Of a stretch of DNA of 7,710 nt, positions 1 through 4,972 are shown in pieces. The stretch's first letter is position 1, and every line of letters begins with the position of its first letter. This DNA is from Burkholderiales bacterium. Lineage in GTDB: Bacteria; Pseudomonadota; Gammaproteobacteria; Burkholderiales; Casimicrobiaceae. The notes beneath the pieces are model-generated. The model was not told where the DNA came from. It was given only the letters and a program-made list of their open reading frames with translations, and ran no database searches. Location of the stretch: NCBI GenBank assembly GCA_025354075.1, contig JANXNO010000021.1:1-7710 (forward strand), read 5' to 3'. The position numbers and the translations under genes are program-made.

Positions 1-881
1 GCAATTTTCAACACGCCCGGCACCAGGCCGACGCGCACGCCACGGAAGCGCTCATTCGACAGAATCGCTGCGCGTTGCAAGGTGTGCAACAACAGCAAAC
101 GATCAATGGTCACGAGCTTGGTATGCGACGTTGGAATCACGCGGTTGTAATCGGGAAATTTACCGTCGATCACTTTGCTGGTGAGCTCAATATTGCCAAA
201 GCTGAAGCGCACCTGGTTGGCCAGAATATCAATCGAAATCGGCTCGTCGGTGTCGGCCAAAAGCTTCGACAACTCGATCACCGTTTTGCGCGGCACGATG
301 ATTTCCTGCTTCGCGAAATTGCCTTCAACCGGCATCACCGCATAGCTCAGACGATGACCGTCGGTGGCCACACACACCAGCTGATCTTTTTCCAGAACGA
401 ACAACATGCCGTTCAAATAAAAGCGGATGTCCTGTTGCGCCATCGCGAATTCGACGAGACGCAATGTCGCCTTGAGCAATTTTTGCGGCAGCGAGAAGCT
501 TTGTAGCTGCTCCTGACTCATGGTCAGACGCGGATAGTCAGCCGCCGGCAAGGTCTGAAGACTGAAACGGCTTTTTCCGGCCTTTACAGCCATCTTGCCG
601 TCTTTGGCATCGATGGAGACCTCGCTGGTATCAGGCAGCGCGCGCAGCAGGTCCTGGAGCTTTCTGGCGGCTACAGTGATCGCCTGGTCGCCCGCGTCTG
701 CCACTTCAACTTTCGCCGAAATCTGCAATTCAAGATCGGTCGCGATGGTGGTGAGCGTGTTGCCCTTGTGCTCGAACAGCACGTTGGCCAAGATCGGTAG
801 CGTCTGCCGCCGCTCAACAATGCCGGAGACGGCCTGCAATGGTTTCAACACCAGATCGCGAGGTATGTTCTTAAATTGCAT
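1..881 (-). CDS. dnaN: DNA polymerase III beta subunit (sliding clamp), 3' end missing
   Basis: This encodes the ring-shaped clamp that tethers DNA polymerase III to DNA and also serves as a platform for Hda, MutS, ligase and other partners. The start is the ATG at 881-879; 293 codons are visible before the left edge, against roughly 366-370 residues in the family, so about 75 C-terminal residues are outside. Recognisable blocks are RQTLPILANVL (residues 25-35), ATDLE (47-51), DIRFYLNGML (151-160), ATDGHRL (172-178), KFPDYNRVIP (241-250) and LSNERFRGVRV (274-284), covering domains I and II and the start of domain III. The C-terminal residues forming much of the peptide-binding pocket cannot be checked. 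No stop or frameshift appears in the visible part. It follows dnaA on the same strand after 240 bases, the standard dnaA-dnaN order. The identification is secure; only the end is unknown. Confidence 0.98.
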   Translation of the reverse strand, partial: MQFKNIPRDLVLKPLQAVSGIVERRQTLPILANVLFEHKGNTLTTIATDLELQISAKVEVADAGDQAITVAARKLQDLLRALPDTSEVSIDAKDGKMAVKAGKSRFSLQTLPAADYPRLTMSQEQLQSFSLPQKLLKATLRLVEFAMAQQDIRFYLNGMLFVLEKDQLVCVATDGHRLSYAVMPVEGNFAKQEIIVPRKTVIELSKLLADTDEPISIDILANQVRFSFGNIELTSKVIDGKFPDYNRVIPTSHTKLVTIDRLLLLHTLQRAAILSNERFRGVRVGLVPGVLKI

Positions 882-886
882 ATAAA

Positions 887-895
887 CCTAATCCT
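887..895 (-). promoter_or_regulatory. Ribosome binding site of dnaN
   Basis: Reading toward dnaN, the leader contains AGGATTAGG. The nearer AGG ends 5 bases before the ATG and the farther AGGA ends 10 bases before it. Either can act as a Shine-Dalgarno site, and both support the ATG at 881 as the start, which also gives the usual MQF-type N-terminus of the clamp. Confidence 0.6.
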
Positions 896-918
896 ATCTA
901 ACAATGTGCAATGATCTG

Positions 919-927
919 TGTGAATAA
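919..927 (-). promoter_or_regulatory. DnaA box, exact consensus match
   Basis: The plus strand reads TGTGAATAA, so the minus strand reads TTATTCACA, which fits TTATNCACA at every position. It directly abuts the AT-rich segment on the dnaN side and points away from dnaN's start into that segment. This is the arrangement expected of an anchor box beside a duplex-unwinding element. Confidence 0.7.
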
Positions 928-960
928 CTATAAAAAAATTATTTAAAACAATGAGTTATA
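923..960. other. Candidate duplex-unwinding element
   Basis: Of 38 bases, 34 are A or T, including 20 consecutive A/T bases at 929-948. It lies beside the exact DnaA box at 919-927. A 6-base inverted repeat (ATAACT at 924-929, AGTTAT at 954-959) brackets it. No clear tandem 13-mers of the E. coli type are seen, so the role is inferred from composition and position only. The same segment could also form part of the dnaN promoter. Confidence 0.5.
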
Positions 961-985
961 TGAGTGGCGTACATATGTTTCACAA
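955..985 (-). promoter_or_regulatory. Possible dnaN promoter
   Basis: On the minus strand a TATAAC hexamer (960-955) is a 5 of 6 match to the sigma-70 -10 box. TTGTGA (985-980) is a 4 of 6 match to the -35 box. The 19-base spacing is longer than optimal, and in AT-rich DNA such matches arise easily, so this is weak. Transcription from here would give a leader of roughly 70 bases before dnaN. dnaN may equally be read through from dnaA. Confidence 0.22.
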
Positions 986-1007
986 CCAGTAACAAAGGCT
1001 AGCGGTT

Positions 1008-1016
1008 TGTGGACGA
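1008..1016 (-). promoter_or_regulatory. Weak DnaA box candidate
   Basis: The minus strand reads TCGTCCACA, which keeps the critical CCACA half of the consensus but differs at positions 2 and 3. It is listed because it lies between stronger boxes, where low-affinity ATP-DnaA sites are common in known origins. On its own the match is not significant. Confidence 0.25.
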
Positions 1017-1043
1017 GAAATTTCGCACACCGAAATTAAGCAC

Positions 1044-1052
1044 TTATCCACA
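1044..1052 (+). promoter_or_regulatory. DnaA box, perfect high-affinity match
   Basis: TTATCCACA is the high-affinity DnaA-box sequence. The flanking bases ACTTATCCACA (1042-1052) are identical to those at 2723-2733 upstream of dnaA. It lies 70 bases downstream of the dnaA stop and 21 bases, start to start, from the near-match at 1065. Confidence 0.85.
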
Positions 1053-1064
1053 ATTTCTATTTAC

Positions 1065-1073
1065 TTATCAACA
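1065..1073 (+). promoter_or_regulatory. Near-consensus DnaA box
   Basis: TTATCAACA differs from TTATCCACA only at position 6 (C to A). It has the same orientation as the box at 1044 and starts 21 bases after it, about two helical turns, so both would face the same side of the DNA. The preceding two bases (AC) also match those before the perfect box. It is likely a lower-affinity site. Confidence 0.55.
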
Positions 1074-1121
1074 CCTTTTCAAACGCTTAAATCTCTAACT
1101 CGTTTCCAGAGTTTTCACCAA

Positions 1122-2594
1122 CTAGCCGCGTAATACCTGTAACAAAAACGAAAAATCATGCTGAATTTGCGGTGTGCTTTCACGTAAGGTCGCAATCTGT
1201 CGACAGGCATGCAGCACGGTGGTGTGGTCCCGTCCGCCGAAGTTTTGCCCGATCTCGGGCAGCGACATGGGTGTCAATTCTTTCGCTAGCGTCATCGCCA
1301 TCTGCCGCGGTCGCGCCACGATGCGCGAGCGCTTTTTGGAATGCATGTCGCTGGTTTTGATCTTGTAATAATCGGCCACTGTCTTCTGGATGTTCTCGAT
1401 CGAGATTTGCCGCGACTGCACGGCGAGCAGGTCACGTAGCGCTTCTTTGGCCACCTGCGGAGAAATCGCCACGTTATGAAAGCCAGCATAGGCAATCACC
1501 CGCTTCAATCCACCTTCAAGCTCGCGCACGTTGGAGCGAATGTGCTTGGCGATAAAAAACGCTACTTGCTCATCAAGCACCATGCCGATCTGCTTGGCTT
1601 TGGCGAGCAAGATGGCAACGCGCATTTCAGTCTCCGGCGGCTCCACCTGCACCGTCAAGCCCCAGCTAAAACGGCTTTTCAGACGGTCTTCGATACCCTC
1701 GATTTCTTTTGGGTACGTGTCGCAGGTGATGATGACCTGCTTCTTCGCCTCGGTCAGCGTGTTGAACAGGTAAAAAAACTGCTCTTGCGTACTGCTCTTG
1801 TTATTGAAAAATTGGATGTCATCAATCAACAAGAGATCGAGCGTGGAATAACTCTGCTTGAATGCGTCCCACGCCTTGTGTTGGTACGCTTTAACCACGT
1901 CTGACACGTAGCGTTCGGCATGGATGTAGCGCACGCGGGCTAACGGACGTTCGCGCAGCAGCTCGTTGCCGATGGCTTGCAATAAATGCGTTTTTCCGAG
2001 TCCGACACCGCCGTAAATGAACAACGGGTTATAGGCATCGCCCGGATTACTGGCCACTTGTTGCGCAGCGGCGCGTGCCAGTTGATTCGCTTTGCCGGTG
2101 ACAAAACTATCGAACGTGAAACTGGAATTAAGCGCCGTTTCACGAGCCGGTTTGACAAATGCGGTGACGATTGGCGTTGCCGGCAAAAAAATTGCCGGAG
2201 CAGCGGAGTCATAGCCTGATTCAGCCGGTTGCTGTGCAGCGATTGGCTCTGAGCCAGCCGACAGCACTGGCGTTGTTTGTACCGCCTGTCCGTTGCCGGC
2301 TGCAGCCACCGCCAGCCGAATCGTTCGTGGCTCCGGAAAGTACTGCGCCGCCAGCGAATCAATGGTGCCAAGATAACGATCTCGCACCCACTTGCTGATG
2401 AATGCGTTAGGCGCGACGACAGTCACGGTCGAATCCGTCTCCTCGGCACTCAACACACGGAACCAGGTCGCAAATTGTTGTGACGACAGCTCCCGCTCAA
2501 AATGAGAGAGGCAGTGCGACCAAAATGCTGAACTGACTGGCGACGAAGGCGGATGCATGGGCAATGACGAAAGCGATGACGGATACGAAGACAT
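1122..2594 (-). CDS. dnaA: Chromosomal replication initiator protein DnaA
   Basis: DnaA binds DnaA boxes, oligomerises with ATP, melts oriC and helps load DnaB; it also acts as a transcription factor. The product has 490 residues, within the family range. Domain I is at about 24-95 (FWSHCLSHFERELSSQQF onward). A variable linker rich in Ala, Pro and Gln follows to about 155. The AAA+ domain III has Walker A GGVGLGKT (195-202), Walker B LLLIDDIQF (254-262) and the arginine-finger region EDRLKSRF (302-309). The DNA-binding domain IV has the signature IGQNFGGRDHTTV (448-460). All key residues are present. The first 22 residues are rich in Ser and Pro and precede the usual start of domain I. The alternative ATG at codon 13 (2558) is possible, and neither start has a clear Shine-Dalgarno sequence. 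Boxes at 2725 and 2746 suggest autoregulation. Confidence 0.99.
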   Translation of the reverse strand: MSSYPSSLSSLPMHPPSSPVSSAFWSHCLSHFERELSSQQFATWFRVLSAEETDSTVTVVAPNAFISKWVRDRYLGTIDSLAAQYFPEPRTIRLAVAAAGNGQAVQTTPVLSAGSEPIAAQQPAESGYDSAAPAIFLPATPIVTAFVKPARETALNSSFTFDSFVTGKANQLARAAAQQVASNPGDAYNPLFIYGGVGLGKTHLLQAIGNELLRERPLARVRYIHAERYVSDVVKAYQHKAWDAFKQSYSTLDLLLIDDIQFFNNKSSTQEQFFYLFNTLTEAKKQVIITCDTYPKEIEGIEDRLKSRFSWGLTVQVEPPETEMRVAILLAKAKQIGMVLDEQVAFFIAKHIRSNVRELEGGLKRVIAYAGFHNVAISPQVAKEALRDLLAVQSRQISIENIQKTVADYYKIKTSDMHSKKRSRIVARPRQMAMTLAKELTPMSLPEIGQNFGGRDHTTVLHACRQIATLRESTPQIQHDFSFLLQVLRG

Positions 2595-2655
2595 TGCGAT
2601 GCTGACAACCGCTTAAAGTCGAGGAGAGTCGGGGAGAAAACTGGAAACGAACCGG

Positions 2656-2685
2656 ATATTAGAGACAGAGAAAATCCGATATCAA
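2656..2685 (-). promoter_or_regulatory. Candidate sigma-70 promoter of dnaA
   Basis: On the minus strand TTGATA (2685-2680) is a 5 of 6 match to the -35 box. TAATAT (2661-2656) is a 4 of 6 match to the -10 box, with an 18-base spacer. Transcription would begin near 2649, giving a leader of about 55 bases. The exact DnaA box at 2725-2733 lies about 40 bases upstream of the -35 element, where DnaA could modulate it. An alternative -10 (TAAAAT, about 2693-2698) lacks a good -35. Confidence 0.45.
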
Positions 2686-2724
2686 GCCACTATTTTAGCG
2701 TGAAAGCGGCCCAAGCGGCGAGAC

Positions 2725-2733
2725 TTATCCACA
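2725..2733 (+). promoter_or_regulatory. DnaA box, perfect match, upstream of dnaA
   Basis: TTATCCACA is an exact high-affinity match and shares 11 bases (ACTTATCCACA) with the box at 1044-1052. It lies upstream of the putative dnaA promoter and beyond the end of the transporter gene. It is suited to autoregulation of dnaA or to a bipartite origin. Confidence 0.8.
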
Positions 2734-2745
2734 GGTGGTAACCAG

Positions 2746-2754
2746 TGTTAATAA
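2746..2754 (-). promoter_or_regulatory. Near-consensus DnaA box
   Basis: The plus strand reads TGTTAATAA, so the minus strand reads TTATTAACA. It differs from TTATNCACA only at position 6 (C to A), the same change as in the box at 1065. It starts 21 bases from the perfect box at 2725 but in the opposite orientation, and ends 7 bases before the transporter stop codon. Confidence 0.4.
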
Positions 2755-2761
2755 ATCCAGT

Positions 2762-3646
2762 TTATGACTTTTTTCCGGATAGAGTAATCCATGCACCCAA
2801 CAGTGCTGTGGCAATTCCAGCGCAAGTAAGCACTTGCAGTTGCAATCCCTCCCAAATCACGGACATCAGCACTGCACCCGTCGGTGCCAGCACCGAGACG
2901 TACATGGTGCGCGCGGAGCCTTCGCGTTTCAGAAGAGTGAGGTAGCAGAGGAAGGTAACGATGGTTCCGGGGACTGTCAAATACACGAAAGCCACCCAGA
3001 AAAAAGGGCGACCATCGAGGTGCAACGATTGACCGGAAAGCAGGCCATAGGCAACGGTAACGGCAGCCCCATACGCCATCGCCCACGCGGTGTAGGTGAC
3101 CACCGGGACGCCCGACCGGTTAAGCTGAATCGAACACACCGCTCCAATGCTGGAGACGAGCGCTGCAATCATCATCGCAGCCATGCCCCACACGAAGCTT
3201 GCGGACACCTGCGTGTTCATCACGTCAGGCAAAAAACACATCACGACGCCCGCGACGCCGAGACTTCCGCCGAGCCAGGTGAGTCTTGTGATGGGTGTGC
3301 CGTAGCTCATGCGAGTTAGCGCGGGCGTCAGGAACACCATCAGGGTGAAGGCGATGGCGACCAGACCTGACGGAATGCTCTGCTCAGCAACATAAGTCAG
3401 CACATAGCTGATGCCATATGCGCAAATTCCGGAGGCTGCTGTCCACGCATGCAGGTTGAGCGTCAGCCGCAGCGGTTCTCTACGAATCGCCAGCCAAACA
3501 AACAGGATCAAAGCGGCGCATCCAAAACGAAGCCCTACCGCGTAAGTGGGTGTCGTTACGCTGCCCAGTTGCAGCGTGATGGCGTAGAACGTTGTCGACC
3601 AGATGACAACCGGAATAAGGAACAGGATCCAGCTTCGGCGAGACAT
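2762..3646 (-). CDS. EamA/DMT-superfamily membrane transporter
   Basis: This is an inner-membrane protein of the drug/metabolite transporter superfamily; members export amino acids, metabolites or drugs, but the substrate cannot be read here. The 294-residue length fits the ten-helix, two-repeat EamA fold. The N-terminus WILFLIPVVIWSTTFYAI (6-23) is a typical first helix with the WxxxF/Y pattern. Hydrophobic segments continue to the end (for example 35-53, 95-110, 124-141, 151-172, 182-203, 216-239, 247-264, 271-289). The second repeat shows PGTIVTFLCYLTLLKR (226-241) and APTGAVLMSVIWEG (254-267), usual EamA signatures. It ends in a short basic tail, GKKS. The ATG at 3646 has no strong Shine-Dalgarno sequence, and a small hairpin lies just upstream. 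It is codirectional with its neighbours, 57 bases after ntrX and 167 before dnaA, so it may be cotranscribed with ntrYX. That placement beside dnaA is unusual. Confidence 0.9.
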   Translation of the reverse strand: MSRRSWILFLIPVVIWSTTFYAITLQLGSVTTPTYAVGLRFGCAALILFVWLAIRREPLRLTLNLHAWTAASGICAYGISYVLTYVAEQSIPSGLVAIAFTLMVFLTPALTRMSYGTPITRLTWLGGSLGVAGVVMCFLPDVMNTQVSASFVWGMAAMMIAALVSSIGAVCSIQLNRSGVPVVTYTAWAMAYGAAVTVAYGLLSGQSLHLDGRPFFWVAFVYLTVPGTIVTFLCYLTLLKREGSARTMYVSVLAPTGAVLMSVIWEGLQLQVLTCAGIATALLGAWITLSGKKS

Positions 3647-3652
3647 AGCAAT

Positions 3653-3677
3653 CCGGGGCGAACATTAAGTTGCCCGG
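3653..3677. other. Small hairpin in the ntrX-transporter gap
   Basis: GGGC (3656-3659) pairs with GCCC (3672-3675), and inside it AAC (3661-3663) pairs with GTT (3669-3671) across a one-base bulge around an ATTAA loop. CC/GG extends the stem outside with another bulge. On the transcribed minus strand it is not followed by a T-run, so it is not a standard intrinsic terminator. It sits 7 bases or more upstream of the transporter ATG and could affect translation initiation or mRNA decay. The pairing is visible; any role is a guess. Confidence 0.25.
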
Positions 3678-3703
3678 GAAAAATACAGGGCGAAACAGAC
3701 TTG

Positions 3704-4972
3704 CTAGGCGACCGGAACGCGGCGCGGAAAGCGAATATTGAGCTGCTTCAGCTTTCGGTATAAGTGCGTGCGCTCAAGTCCGGCTTTATCAGCCACGCGG
3801 CTCATGTTGGCGGACTCACGCCCCAGCAGATTTTCAAAATAAATCCGCTCGAACGCTTCGCGCGCTTCACGCAGCGGCAGCTCAAAAAACTCAGGCGGCA
3901 ACGCCGGCCGATCCGGCTCAACCGAGTCACGCAAATCACCCAGAATCGCCTGCAAATGATCGACCGTGATGTCGTCGTTATTCGACAACAACAAGCTCGA
4001 CAAAACGCTTTGCAACTGAATCAGATTGCCCGGCCACGGCGCGGCTTCCAGCAGTTGCCGAACCTCCGGTGACAGTCGCGCAGGTGCTTCTGGAGAAAAC
4101 GCCAATGCGCAACGTTCAATCAAACCATTCAAATCAGAACGGCGAGCACGCACCGATGGAATCACCACCGTGCTCGACGACAACAGCGCAAACAAATTCG
4201 GATCGAATCGACCCTCACCGGACAACTGACCGAGCGGCTCGCTACTCGCACAAACGATGCGCACGCTGTACGCGCTGGTTTTTCCCAGCATGAAAGCCAG
4301 TGATCGCTGTTCACTGCGCGACAAGTGCGCAATCTCCGGGCAGTACAACGTGCCACTACGCGCGCTTTCCAAGATTTCCAGCGGCGAGCTGATCAGGCGT
4401 TGCCCGCTCTCCAGCGTCAGCCACGGCGTGTTCGGCTCATGCAATGCGCGCGCACATTCGATGAAGCCAACACCCACCTCGCCCGTCAGCAATACAGTGC
4501 GACGTTCGGTAATCAAGGTTTCCAGCCGTGATCGCAACTCGTTGATGACCGGGCTTTGACCCAGTTCGGCGAGGCTAATCGTACTGCTGCGTTTTGGATG
4601 ACCAACCTTCAGCGCGCGCTGAACGGTGCCCAGCAATTTCTGCAAGCCAATTGGCTTTTCCAGAAAATCGAATGCGCCAATGCGCGTCGCTTCAACCGCA
4701 GTTTCGATGGTCGCGTGACCGGACAACATCACCACCGGCATCGTCAATTGGCCTGCTGCTTTCCATTCTTTCAAAAGCGTCACACCGTCTGCATCTGGCA
4801 TCCAGATGTCGAGCAGAATCAGCGACGGCGTATGTTTGCGCCGCATCTCGCGCGCAGCGGCGGCGTTCTCGGCGAGGCGAACTATAAAGCCTTCATCTTC
4901 GAGAATTTCCTGTAGCAATTCGCGAATACCGACTTCGTCGTCGACAACCAAAATTTCTGTGGGAGCGATCAA
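3704..4972 (-). CDS. ntrX: NtrX-type response regulator with degenerate AAA+ domain
   Basis: This is the partner regulator of the adjacent NtrY kinase; NtrYX systems are linked to nitrogen, redox or envelope responses in various proteobacteria. It has 422 residues. The receiver domain (about 5-120) has the acidic pair D11/D12, phosphoacceptor D55, S84 and K106. The Fis-type helix-turn-helix is at about 370-415 (ANMSRVADKAGLERTHLYRK). The central domain resembles the sigma-54 activator AAA+ fold but is broken: the Walker A position reads GEVGVGFIE (164-172) without lysine, and Walker B GTLYCPEI (207-214) has Pro for Asp. Only about 43 residues separate these motifs, so the GAFTGA segment is missing. 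WPGNLIQL (313-320) lacks the sensor II arginine. The start is TTG at 4972, overlapping the ntrY stop by 4 bases (TTGA). No ATG lies near, and starting there places ILVVDDE where expected. It is likely phosphorylation-controlled DNA binding without ATPase action. Confidence 0.9.
   Translation of the reverse strand: MIAPTEILVVDDEVGIRELLQEILEDEGFIVRLAENAAAAREMRRKHTPSLILLDIWMPDADGVTLLKEWKAAGQLTMPVVMLSGHATIETAVEATRIGAFDFLEKPIGLQKLLGTVQRALKVGHPKRSSTISLAELGQSPVINELRSRLETLITERRTVLLTGEVGVGFIECARALHEPNTPWLTLESGQRLISSPLEILESARSGTLYCPEIAHLSRSEQRSLAFMLGKTSAYSVRIVCASSEPLGQLSGEGRFDPNLFALLSSSTVVIPSVRARRSDLNGLIERCALAFSPEAPARLSPEVRQLLEAAPWPGNLIQLQSVLSSLLLSNNDDITVDHLQAILGDLRDSVEPDRPALPPEFFELPLREAREAFERIYFENLLGRESANMSRVADKAGLERTHLYRKLKQLNIRFPRRVPVA

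Larger units (their letters stand above)
882..1121. other. oriC: Probable chromosomal replication origin (oriC) between dnaA and dnaN
   Basis: This 240-base gap has no credible gene and is visibly richer in A and T than the genes around it. It holds two exact matches to the DnaA-box consensus TTATNCACA (919-927 minus, 1044-1052 plus), one match with a single change (1065-1073 plus), one weaker match (1008-1016 minus) and a segment of 34 A/T in 38 bases (923-960) that would suit strand opening. The dnaA-dnaN gap is a common oriC position in bacteria. Assignment as oriC is inference from box clustering, AT content and position. The upstream gap at 2595-2761 also carries boxes, so the functional origin could be either gap or both together. 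Confidence 0.75.
2595..2761. other. dnaA upstream regulatory gap with DnaA boxes
   Basis: These 167 bases between the transporter stop and dnaA hold no gene. They contain a plausible sigma-70 promoter (2656-2685) and two DnaA-box matches (2725-2733 and 2746-2754). The divergent rpmH gene often found here in other proteobacteria is absent. The gap may be purely a DnaA-autoregulated promoter or may form one half of a two-part origin with dnaA in the middle. The sequence alone does not decide this. No intrinsic terminator for the transporter gene is seen. Confidence 0.6.

Noticed and set aside
75..885. Plus-strand open frames (75-506 and 595-885) opposite dnaN
   Set aside because: They lie wholly inside the dnaN coding sequence, have low-complexity or Arg/His/Gln-rich composition typical of antisense frames, and resemble no family.
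929..948. T-rich run on the minus strand as a terminator before dnaN
   Set aside because: No GC-rich stem precedes it, and an intrinsic terminator here makes less sense than an origin unwinding segment.
1097..1113. Possible terminator after dnaA
   Set aside because: AACTC/GAGTT gives only a 5-base stem with a 7-base loop, and no T-run follows on the dnaA strand.
1476..1904. 142-codon plus-strand frame opposite dnaA
   Set aside because: It is antisense to the conserved AAA+ region of DnaA, whose codon constraints leave this frame open; no independent start signals are seen.
2834..3319. 161-codon plus-strand frame opposite the transporter
   Set aside because: It is rich in His, Arg and Gly, as expected from the reverse complement of a hydrophobic gene; the membrane protein on the minus strand is clearly the real one.
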